Shown here: piece after piece, positions 54,986 to 64,000 of the stretch
Layout of the letters: each line of letters opens with the position of its first letter
Numbering within the stretch: the first letter of the stretch is position 1
DNA from: Chionomys nivalis
Taxonomy: Eukaryota > Chordata > Mammalia > Rodentia > Cricetidae
Direction: 5' to 3'
DNA: 64,000 nucleotides
Assembly: GCF_950005125.1 (NCBI RefSeq)
Contig: NC_080092.1
Coordinates: 74,706,251-74,770,250, forward strand
Made by a program: the position numbers and the translations under genes
Notes under the pieces: model-generated
What the model saw: the letters and a program-made list of their open reading frames with translations, nothing else
Database searches by the model: none
Told to the model about the DNA's origin: nothing

Positions 54986-56950
54986 TAGTCATTCTGAGGG
55001 TAAACACAGAACAAGTTTATATTGAGCTGTTAATGCTGTCCCCTGCAAAGGCAAGGAACGGGTCCCAGGATGAAATGGGAACAGGAGAGAGTCTAAGAAT
55101 TAACAGTGCCCTAGGGCAAACTGAGACTTAGGTCTATTTTCCTGCCCATCTATAGAACCCATCTTGGCAGGTGTGTACCAAGTTGCCCTGGGAAAGTCAC
55201 CCTGGGCCCTACACTTTCCCCCTTCACAAGTACTGATGACAGGACTCAATCATGGGTCCTGTCTGTCTAGGGGCTCAAGGGGGTGATATTGGAACCTCAA
55301 TGCCACCAGTCGAACAATATTGACCTGTTCTTGAATAAAAGCCATCAAGTCTGTTAATAAAAAGCAAGATCACTAGGGGCCTGTTAGAGCTGGAAGTAAG
55401 GTGGTTGACCAGTTGAACAAGTTTTCATCCAGCTTTCCTGTGAGTGTTCTGTTCTCTATCATTAACAAGGCCATTGAATTTTTAATTACCCTGGAGTTAT
55501 TGATATAGAAACAACATTTTTTTTCCAGAAGAGGAAGTCCAAACCTCTTAGTTTCAATACAAAAATTTGTGACTCGGTTTATCCAAATAGCTTAAACCCA
55601 ACAAAGTTAGCAAAGACAAGGAGGCTACAACTGCAGTTTCGTCTATGTTGTGAATCTCAGTTTAAACATCTGACATGCAGGTGGTCTCAGACTACCCCTG
55701 TACAACAACCTCCAATGGATTGAGATTTATAGGCTTGGACGCTGTTCCAAGCCCTCTATCAAAATGCTGAGGTCATTGTCTTCTGCATCACAAGAAAAGA
55801 ACAATTCTGTTTCTGGTTAGCTTTTGGTGCTTCTGATTCTGATCCTAATTTTTAGCCTTTTATTTTAAGCTTAAATATTAACAATATAAAACATAATATT
55901 ACGCAAAAATCTATCCCAATCCAAACTATCTTGGAGATTTGTTAAGCCATGTGGTCACCTTTAGTCAAGATGGCGGTGAAATCATGTGGCATCCATTTTT
56001 TAAAAAACTTTAGCAAAACTGCTATTTTAAATGAAATTATGCCTTATGGGTTTTTTTTTAAAAAAAATTACCCACACATATATTTTAAGTAAATAAAACA
56101 TGGGTCTAGCAAAGGAAAAGCCATAATCCAATTTTAGAGCCAGCTTTTTAATAAAAAAAAAACAAAACCAGCATATAGCAGTTTTAACATTAAATATACC
56201 AAAAAGTCATTTGAATTCCTGCTAACCCAAATTCAGTAACCAGAGCTTAGTGATAAATTTCTGAAGTCAGGCCCGTAAATGTGGCCACAGCAGTGACCAG
56301 CGGCAGAGACAGCGAAAATAGCCAGACCATTTCTGTCTCAGCTCCATGCTTGCAAGAAAACTTACATAGACAAACTTTTTAACAAAACAAGCCCATTCAA
56401 TATTTGCATGTATGAGAAACCACAGCAAAGATAGTTTACATCCCTTTTGACCTTTTATAAGTTTTTATATTGTATGGCTACAATAGTTTAAATAAGAACA
56501 GAAACATGCATATATTATGATTAAAAAAAAAACCTTTAAATTTACATCACTTAAAATCCTGTACCAGCATGAAACATTTGAGACCAACAGTTGTTTTTTA
56601 ATACACATTAACAATAATTTGTAACCGGCCCCTATAAATTTTGACAGATATTTATAACACATTGGATCTGATGATCAAAGCAGCTCTGGTGGAGGGAAGT
56701 CTACCTGTAGAGTCACAGCACCAAAAGCTGAGTCCTTGACCCGCAGAGCCAAACCTTCTGGTTTGACCAGAAGTTGAGGCACGCAGCCCCCAGGACAGGC
56801 AGAGGAACTCATCCACCAGCATGGGAGGGGGCAGGGTGGTATGCAGCATGTGGGGGTGGGGGAGTGAGGAGGTGGGAGGGTGGGGGATAAAGATTGTTAA
56901 CCTCTCCAAGTCATAGCAATTAACCCCAGATTCTCTGTTCAGTGTTTGAA
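54715..56950. repeat. AT-rich dispersed repeat, copy 2 (family unassigned)
   Basis: TGCCATATTCTG and GACTTTGAAAACATA at the left and ACAATAATTTGTAACC near 56610 match 19550-20215 in order. ERV-like sequence is mixed in, so borders are rough. No gene was found. Confidence 0.45.
54990..55213 (-). mobile_element. Second, diverged LTR end on the minus strand
   Basis: Minus-strand TGTAGGGCCCAGGG (ending 55213) is preceded by GAAGGGGGAAAG and by internal sequence like that at 53599-53650. It shares a CCTAAGTCTCAGTTTGCCCT-like segment with the LTR at 53095-53598. The left boundary is uncertain. Confidence 0.45.
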
Positions 56951-57249
56951 ATCCTATTGGGGTATAATCCGCCCTCCACAACTGTGGCCGGCAGCCTTGC
57001 TACCTCGTGCTTGGGGCCAAGGCTGACTCCTTTTCATGAAATGTTTAAGGCTGCAGGTAGAGGTTATTTGTCTTATCCCTTTTAGGAAAATACACCCCTG
57101 TGCTTATGGCCCTGTCTCTAAAGTCCTGTAAGTGATCACAATATCAAAGTCAAAGAAGTCATGATTTGAGTCTGATCCATATCATCAGTGTCAGTCTAAG
57201 TAGGACTTGGTTTAGTCCCTAGTGCGCTAAAAATAGGAGGGGGAGTGGG

Positions 57250-57405
57250 GCAGGGTGGTGGTCCACATCTTTAATCCCACCACGGGGGAGGCAGAGGCAA
57301 GTGAATCTCTGAGTCTGAGGCCAGCCTGGTCTACAGAGCAAGTTCCAGGTCAGTCAGTGTTGCACACAGAAACCCTGTCTCTATCCCCCCCCACACACAC
57401 ACACA
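57250..57405 (+). repeat. B1 SINE
   Basis: gggcagggtggtggtccaca to gaaaccctgtctctatcccc, ending in a short C-run and CA run. Confidence 0.8.
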
Positions 57406-57419
57406 CAAAAGGGGCGCAG

Positions 57420-57600
57420 AGATGGGACAGGGACAGTGAGAGAGCTCAGTGGATAGAGGCAACTGTTGCCGAGTCTGGTGCTCTGAGTTAGATCCTTGAA
57501 ATCCTTACAGTAGGAGGAGAGGATCAACTCTTCTAAGTTGTCCTCTCGGCTCCACAAATGCTCTGTCGCTTGAGCACACGTACAATGTAATAACTTTTTT
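57420..57600 (+). repeat. B2/B3-like SINE, diverged
   Basis: gatgggacagggacagtgag to ctcttctaagttgtcctctc. Confidence 0.55.
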
Positions 57601-57629
57601 AGTGTATAGTTTTCTAACAGTAAACAAGG

Positions 57630-57630
<1 letters not shown>

Positions 57631-57661
<31 letters not shown>
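57631..57661 (+). repeat. (GT)n microsatellite
   Basis: About 15 GT units. Confidence 0.95.
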
Positions 57662-57664
<3 letters not shown>

Positions 57665-58000
57665 GCAAATGGAATTCAGGCTCACATACTCACTTGGCAA
57701 GTGCCCTACTACTGTGCTACAAATCTCCAGATTAATGGTAGACTAAAAAAAGTTTTTATTAACGGGCCTGAGGGAGGCTTTCCCCTTAATGCCAACAATC
57801 TGTAACAAGGACTGATATTTGATAAGGTGGCCACAGTAAAACACAGAGCGTCATCCTATTGATGCAGACCTATAATCCCAGGATTGAGGGGCCTGAGGCA
57901 GACAATAAAAAATTTGAGGCTAGCCTGGGCTACAAACCAAGATCTTGTCAAACAAAAGAAACACCCTGAGAACAAAAGTGTCACTGATCATAATATCCCA

Positions 58001-58512
58001 CCTACCTAGTATGTGTGTACCGGTCTTGCATGTGTACACTGACCTAGGATCTGTGCACTGACCTAGCATGTGTGCACTGGCCCAGCATGTGTGCACTGAC
58101 CTAGCATGTGTGCACTGACCTAGCATGTGTACACTGACCTAGCATGTGCGCACTGACCTAGCATGTGTGCACTGGCCCAGCATGTGTGCACTGGCCTAGC
58201 ATGTGCGCACTGACCTAGCATGTGTGCACTGGCCCAGCATGTGTGCACTGGCCTAGCATGTGTACACTGACCTAGCATGTGTGCACTGGCCTAGCATGTG
58301 TACACTGGCCTAGCATCTGTGCACTGACCTAGCATGTGTACACTGACCTAGCATGTGTGCACTGACCTAGCATGTGTGCACTGGCCTGGTATGTGTACGC
58401 TGACCTGGCATATGTGTGCCGGCTTGGCATGTGTGCACTGGTCTGGGATGTGTGCACTGACCTAGCATGTATGCACTGGCCTGATATGTGTACGCTGGCC
58501 TGGCATGTGTAA
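58001..58512 (+). repeat. 20-bp minisatellite, about 25 units
   Basis: The unit is close to CCTAGCATGTGTGCACTGAC. Variants change GAC/GGC, TGTG/TGCG, and GTGC/GTAC. Units at both ends are more diverged than those in the middle. Minus-strand open frames through it are a by-product. Confidence 0.95.
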
Positions 58513-58514
58513 AA

Positions 58515-59110
58515 CTTCTATCCCCAGCAGAGGGAAAGAGGTGAGAGGAAGACACAGGAGGGAGTGTTTTAAACTCCAAAGAGATTTAGAAGATTAAGAA
58601 CATAATGATTTTATTCTGTTAATCAGGCCAAATAGATCCCCCCAGTCGGCGGAGACCAAAAAGTCCAATAAGCCACTCACAACAAAAAGCTAGGTAAGCA
58701 AGCATTCTAAAAATAGATGTTTCTAGTTCTCAAAGTGGAAGTGAAAACAAGAAGCCTGGTTTGTGTTGTTGCCTGGAGTGACATCAATGTAACCCGGGCT
58801 GCTAAGCTTGGAGGAGATCTTTTTTTTTTTTTCGGTCCCAAACTGAAAAGCTAAGTAAACTTCAACTCCTACATGGGCCAAATGTTGTGAAAGCCTTGAT
58901 TTTGTAAAGAGAAAAAACAAACCTCTTTGTTTGAGTGATGTAAATTTTATCTTTCCTTGGGTCAAAGTCAAGAGCTAAGGTCAACTGTGAGGTCTTGAGT
59001 AAAGACTGACAAAAGTGAGTCCATCTTCCATTGTCCCTTCATTGGCTCATCAGACATTGGCAGACACTATGCAAGTTTCTTCGTCCTGGATGTGAAGATA
59101 AGAAGAGATA
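58515..59110. other. Intergenic sequence, nothing recognised
   Basis: No SINE or LTR is evident apart from a T-run at 58820-58832. Confidence 0.45.
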
Positions 59111-59125
59111 AAGTGTTTACTTACT

Positions 59126-59299
59126 TTTTAAAAAAGATTTATTTATTATATATACACTGTTCTTCCTGCATGCCAGAAGAGAACACCAGAATTTATTATA
59201 GATGGTTGTGAGCCATCATGTGGTTGCTGGGAATTGAACTCAGGATCTTTGGAAGAGTAGCCAGTGCTCTTAAACTCTGAGCCATCTCGCCAGACCAGG
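59126..59299 (-). repeat. B2 SINE, antisense, target duplication
   Basis: GTGTTTACTT occurs at 59113-59122 and 59300-59309. The body reads agatggttgtgagccatcat and ends gagccatctcgccagacc. Confidence 0.88.
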
Positions 59300-59402
59300 G
59301 TGTTTACTTTCAAGGAGCTTGATGTTGATGTTAGCAGGAGGCTCAAACCCTAGGACTGTGTGCTATGGTGTGGCAAGGGCTGAGTGAAAGCAAACAGGGG
59401 TA

Positions 59403-59572
59403 GCTGGGTGCACGCCTTTAATCCCAGCACTTGGGAGGTAGAGACAGGCAGATCTTTGTGACTTTGAGGCCAGTCTGGTCTACAAGAGCTAGTTCCAGGA
59501 CAGCCAGGGTTGTTACACAGAGAAACCTTGTGTCAAAAAACAGAAAAAAAAAAAGTAAAGAAAAGAAAAGAA
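59403..59572 (+). repeat. B1 SINE
   Basis: agctgggtgcacgcctttaa to aaaccttgtgtcaaaaaaca, with an AAAAG tail; the first bases are lost. Confidence 0.85.
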
Positions 59573-59865
59573 GGGAACAGGGTTCAGTAACCTCTCTGCG
59601 AGATTGCAGAAGGTTCTTGGAAGTCTGAGCTGAATTCTGAGGAATAAACACTAAGCTTATTGCCTGTTGTTACTGTAACAAATGACATGTATCTAATGAC
59701 TTAAACTGGGGGTGGTGCATACACCTGTAATTACATAATTGGTCTGTGTGAGACAGGAGGGTTGTGAGTTTGAGGTCTGAGACCAGATAGACTACATAGC
59801 AAGTTAGAGGACCCTGGGCACTAACAAGACCCTGCACACTCTGAAGACGTGTTGCTCTCACTGAT

Positions 59866-59899
59866 TAATAATAATAATAATAACAACAACAACCACCAC
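59866..59899 (+). repeat. (AAT)n(AAC)n(ACC)n trinucleotide run
   Basis: Five AAT-type units, then AAC and ACC units at the tail of a B1-like stretch (59705-59865). Confidence 0.85.
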
Positions 59900-60147
59900 C
59901 AGATTGGCCGAAAGCTAGGCAGGATTGGGGGGAGGTGGAGTCTGAGGAGTCTAGAGTCAGATGCGGAAGAAGCAACGTGGGAAATTCATAGATGAGTTAA
60001 ATGAGCCTTGGGACAGCACATAGATTAATAGAAATGGGTTAATTTAAGTTATAAGAGCTGGCTGGAGACAAGCCTAAGCTATCGGCCAAGCATTTATAAT
60101 TAATGTTCAGTCTCTGTATACTTATTTGGGGAGCATCTGGTGGAACA
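59900..60147 (+). repeat. LTR-like fragment
   Basis: agattggccgaaagctaggc to gcatctggtggaaca, with gggttaatttaagttataag and ggccaagcatttataattaa as in LTR families 1 and 2 but diverged. The ends are uncertain. Confidence 0.45.
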
Positions 60148-60595
60148 GAAAAGCCCGTATAAATGGTGCTCAAACATCTGGCACCTAAATCCACATAAGA
60201 ACCGAGGAAGTTAACAAAGGTTCAAAACACACACAAACAGAACCAAATGCAGCTTCCTTGTCTCATGTCTCTCATGCCCAGCTGCTTCCTGTGAATTTGA
60301 TCGCTACCACCAGTGCTGCCAGAGTGAGCTCCACCAGTACACCATGGACTAAGCCACATGGCAGGTTTAAGTGTTGCTCATACAGACAGAAAAGTTTACA
60401 GGTACACAGGAAAGACAGATCCAGACGGGAAAAAAACCTCTAGATGGGTTACAGTGTTTTTAAAACTGTACATAGGCTAGGGAGAGAAAAGAGAAATTGT
60501 ATAGATAGTTTAGAAGACGACGTTCCCTTTCCCAGCAAAGTTTGTCCTTAGGATTAGGAACATCATTTAGGGGTTGAGTATAATTGGTATAAGGT

Positions 60596-60875
60596 TGAGG
60601 TTTGGGGGGAAGTTATGTAGGCTCAGGGATCTCTTTGAAAGTGAGAATGTCCCCTTTATTGTGTCCCAGGGTAGCTTATATAGGGATTCTTAACTGATAG
60701 CCACACCCCAGCCAAACCTACCAGAAACCATTCCCCTGCCATCAGGAACTCCTGAGGGTCTCATGCTCAGGGCAGCTGCAAACACAGGAAAACAAGTTGT
60801 TTTGCTCAGAGCAGCTGCAAGCATAACAAGTTGTTGACAGGAAATTCAGGGTCTAAGGGTCCACAGCCCCCAACA
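60596..60875 (-). mobile_element. Solo LTR, antisense (ERVK/IAP-like start)
   Basis: On the minus strand it starts TGTTGGGGGCTGTGGACC. CTATATAAGC (60672-60681) and AATAAAGGGG (60651-60660) follow in U3-R order, and it ends near CCCAAACCTCA. Two copies of a gcagctgc-containing block lie in U3. No target duplication was identified. Confidence 0.6.
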
Positions 60876-61534
60876 GGATTCCATCAAAATGAATAAAGAA
60901 TTGGTTTGAAAAAGAGAAATCTCTTGAAGAGAAATGATGGCTCGTCTGCAGAGGTGACAACCAATCAGTGGTAAGGAAACCTCTAAGGCTTGGGGCATGG
61001 TTCTGTTCTTGTCTTTGCAGGAAAATACTCATCTTCAAGTCAAGAGACCCTGGACATCTGGATGCCTAAAGAGGAAAAGATAATAATTCAGATAGGATCA
61101 CCAAGCAGAGGACACTTATGAGGACATGTCATCTGAGGTTAAGAATCTCTGAATATTAATTAGAATATAATATCTATTCTAAGAATCCAAGAATGTTGTT
61201 AAAAGAAAAAATTCAGAGTTTCTGTCTCATGTCAGGAGCCATCTAGTAGGGGACAGAAAGAAGAAAGAATTTAGAAAAAAATTTGCTATCCTTCATACCT
61301 ATTTTTGTCTCTATCGTACCTTTCATTGAATATATATTCAATGAAATTAGTTAGTATTAGGCCTCCAAATGATTATTTCACAAGCAGCTGTGGGGATCAG
61401 TGGGTAGGATAGAAACAGGCCCAATGGGACTGGATGTTCTAGCTACAGTGGAGAGTGTGTTTTCTGAAGATCAGAATCTAAAGTAAGTTTAATGGGACTA
61501 AAGTCAAGGTGTTTGCAATGCACTGGTTTCTTAG
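60876..61534. other. Intergenic sequence, unassigned
   Basis: AT-rich, with a short palindromic ATTGAATATATATTCAAT at 61325-61342. No gene was recognised; it may be degraded ERV. Confidence 0.4.
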
Positions 61535-61549
61535 AAATGCGTCTAACAT

Positions 61550-61722
61550 AGCCGGGCGGTGGTGGTGCACGCCTTTAATCCCAGCACTCGGGAGGCAGAG
61601 GCAGGCAGATCTCTGGGAGTTTGAGACCAGCCTGGTCTACAAGAGCTAGTTTCAGGACAGGCTCCAAAGCTACAAAGAAACCCTGTCTCGAAAAACCAAA
61701 AAAAAAAAAAAAAAGAGAGAAA
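61550..61722 (+). repeat. B1 SINE, 15-bp target duplication
   Basis: AAATGCGTCTAACAT at 61535-61549 and AAATGCGTCCAACAT at 61723-61737, one difference. The B1 is near consensus. Confidence 0.92.
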
Positions 61723-62159
61723 AAATGCGTCCAACATTTGGCCCATGAGCCATATGCATCCAAGATAGCTAAGAATGAGGTCCAAGATTCGTGTATTACA
61801 ACACAATGTCCCAGTTCCTGGAGTCTTAAGTGTGTGCGGTCTCGAGTACTCTTTGGTTTGTGGTCACTGCACTCTAACATCTGCCTTTTCTATTTCAATT
61901 TTCCACATCCAGTTTCCCTTGACCTCTCTTAGAAAGACCCTTAGGGTTATGTGCAGGGATCCTCCATGTAATTAAAGATACTTTCTGCATCTTAAGTTCT
62001 TTAATTAAGTCTATTACTATAGTTTTGGTTTTTTGAAACAGGGTCTAGCTATGTGGTTTTTTTAAATTTTGAGACAGGGTCTCATGTGGCACCTACTGAT
62101 TTTGAGCTCACTGTTTATCTGCCTGCCAAGTGTCCCCATGCCCAGCTTTCTTTACATGC

Positions 62160-62505
62160 TTTTTAAAATTAGTTAATTAATTTTTTATGTGTATTGATGT
62201 TTTGCCGGCATGTGTATCTCTGTGACAGTGTTGGATCTCAGGAACTGGAATTACAGACAGTTCTGAGCTGCCATGTGTGTGCTGGGAACTGAACCCAGGT
62301 CCTCTGAAAAAGCAATCAGTGATCTTAATCTCCAGCTCCTTTTTTTCTTTTTGGGAAAGGATTTCCCTGTGTAGCCCTGGCTGCCTTGGAACTCATTCAC
62401 TTTGTAAGTCAGGCTGGTCTCGAACTCACAGAGATCTGCCTGCCTCTGCCTCCCTAGTATTGAGATTAAAGGCGTGCGCCACCACCGCCTGGTTCACCAG
62501 CTTCT
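62160..62505 (-). repeat. Antisense B2/B3 followed by antisense B1
   Basis: B2/B3: aaattagttaattaattttt to gatcttaatctccagctcct (62164-62340). B1: ttgggaaaggatttccctgt to ccaccaccgcctggt (62341-62495). Confidence 0.8.
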
Positions 62506-62571
62506 CTAAATATTTAGTCTATATGAAATTCAAACCAGCAACTCATACAGCAGTTTTAAAAATATGTCTAG

Positions 62572-62735
62572 CCGGGCGGTGGTGGCGCACGCCTTTAATC
62601 CCAGCACTCGGGAGGCAGAGGCAGGCAGATCTCTGTGAGTTCGAGGCCAGCCTGGTCTACAAGAGCTAGTTCCAGGACAGGAACCAAAAAGCTACGGAGA
62701 AACCCTGTCTCGAAAATAAAAAAAAAAAATTCAAA
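62572..62735 (+). repeat. B1 SINE
   Basis: gccgggcggtggtggcgcac to aaccctgtctcgaaaataaa; near consensus. Confidence 0.9.
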
Positions 62736-62999
62736 TTCTTATTTACAGAAAAAACAGAAACTTGGAGAAGCACAGCAACATATAAAGATGATCTTAGAGC
62801 TGAGTGTAGTCCTAGGCTTGAAGTCCTAGGGCTTAGGGGACACATCTGTGTTCTGTCCCAAGCTGATCTTTGTCCCCCCCCCCCACATCTGCCTTTATTA
62901 TAAACAGCAGTTGGGACACTTGTAGCAATGGTTAAAAAAAATAATTTACAAAATTAGGGGCTTGTTGAAGCTGCCTGGTGGGAAGGTACCCTTGGGGAC

Positions 63000-63224
63000 T
63001 CATACGTCGATGCCAACCCAAGCAGGAGGAAGAGGACGCCAAAGCCCATGAAGAGTGACACCACCAAGGAGATGAGAAGCTCTTTGTAAATGTCACATGT
63101 GTACTTGGTGGAGGTGACCTTGTAAATGAAGGACCAGGCAGTGAAGAACATGCCAATGGCCAGAAGTACCACAGTCAGGTATGGGAAGAAAGCCGGGTTG
63201 ACCGGACTCGTGATAAACCCCCAT
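63000..63224 (-). pseudogene. TMEM258: TMEM258 processed pseudogene
   Basis: TMEM258 is a small two-helix membrane subunit of the ER oligosaccharyltransferase, about 79 residues. The minus strand reads TSPVNPAFFPYLTVVLLAIG onward with both membrane helices and no introns, although the parent has several. The start-equivalent ATG (63224-63222) is out of frame with the rest by one base. A one-base loss at 63019/63020 shifts the end past the expected stop (63002-63000). The first residues of the parent are not recognisable. AATAAA on the minus strand near 62900 may be the copied poly(A) signal. Confidence 0.88.
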
Positions 63225-64000
63225 CCTGATCTTTGACTTCTAATGGGTCACAGTATTCCTGGGGAGCCATGAACAAACATCTCTTTGCTCCAGATAGGCA
63301 ACCAAAGATAGACCAAAATATGCATACCACCAAGTCCATCTTGGTGAATCATGAGTTCTATTGGGGTTACTTACAGAATCACGGGTGAAGGTTGGTAATA
63401 GAGACAGAAATGAGTCAAAGGACAGCTGCATCCCAAGAGCCTGCCCATTATGGGTGACAGCTTACAAAAGTTGAAAACCAGGAGCACACTGCACAGCCTG
63501 CAGGAGAGAGTTCGTTCCAGGTAGCTCAATTGGTCTGAGCTGCTGTCCAGCTTCTGGGCTGGTCTCCGTTTCTTCCAAGTTGCTCAGTTGGTCTTTACTT
63601 CTTCTAGGCAGCTCTGCTTATCTAAGAGCATCTCCTAGCCACCATTACTGCTGATGTACTCTTGGGGTGGGAGGGACCTACTGAATCTGGTCAGTTTCAG
63701 AGACATCCTGAAGCTATGGAGTTGTTTATTTTCTGAACATAAGGGGCTTCCCTAATGAGATGTTCCATTTCTCCTTAGAACATTCTGTGTCTCAACACAA
63801 TTTCCTATGAAATGGAAGGTTTTAATCTGGAAATTGCTATGCAACAGCTTTCTCAAAAGCTGCTGGGACTCGTGTTTTCCTGGCAGTTCCCCAAACAACC
63901 TAGGACATACAGGAGTGTACAAGATGACATTTGGTTGGGGCAGGAAGTACAGCACAGGGCCAGTCTTTTGTTCCCAAGGGAAATGCTGCCAAGACAAGAT
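63225..64000. other. Intergenic sequence, nothing recognised
   Basis: No repeat family or gene was identified. The 81-codon minus-strand ORF near the right edge (63752-63997) has no recognisable pattern. Confidence 0.5.

Noticed and set aside
58001..58512. CRISPR-like array of 20-bp repeats
   Set aside because: There are no spacers; units abut each other, in a mammalian genome, so it is a minisatellite.
11656..62735. tRNA-like A/B boxes as functional tRNA genes
   Set aside because: They fall in B2, B3 and ID SINEs, which derive from tRNAs; no cloverleaf-complete tRNA gene was recognised.

Overview
This is rodent genomic DNA. The SINE complement (B1, tRNA-derived B2/B3, ID and B4 copies) and the two coding genes point to a cricetid-like rodent (hamster, vole or deer-mouse group). 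The exact species cannot be fixed from sequence alone. Two real genes are present. ACSF2 (mitochondrial medium-chain acyl-CoA ligase) runs on the minus strand, with exon 1 at 33.8 kb and exon 11 at 0.6 kb; its last exons lie off the left edge. CHAD (chondroadherin, a cartilage leucine-rich-repeat protein) is complete, lies on the plus strand at 2.8-6.6 kb, and sits entirely inside ACSF2 intron 10, transcribed in the opposite direction.

Layout: 1-6.9 kb is almost free of interspersed repeats and holds CHAD with its TATA promoter and four exons. 6.8-10.4 kb holds ACSF2 exons 10 to 2. 10.4-33.7 kb is the 23-kb ACSF2 intron 1, packed with SINEs, solo LTRs and simple-sequence arrays. 33.7-34.3 kb is the CpG-rich ACSF2 promoter and first exon. 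34.3-64 kb is intergenic and built largely from retroelements. It includes a nested stack of LTR and SINE insertions (39.6-41.1 kb) and a broken class II (beta/IAP-like) endogenous provirus with both LTRs (47.26-52.61 kb). It also has minus-strand remnants of another ERV group (53.1-56.9 kb), a 20-bp minisatellite (58.0-58.5 kb) and a processed TMEM258 pseudogene (63.0-63.2 kb).

The 11 ACSF2 exons join in frame at every junction. They give 441 codons of a protein of about 615, including the AMP-binding P-loop and the YGTTE motif. The three CHAD coding exons join to 358 codons plus a stop. No new cellular system was found. The more unusual features are the chronology recorded by nested insertions, a 170-bp duplicated block that interrupts a B2 SINE, and two similar proviral 3' ends joined to diverged LTRs. 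Also notable are a provirus whose envelope is interrupted by a piece of another LTR, and an LTR-like element with a tandemly duplicated promoter carrying ZNF143-like sites.
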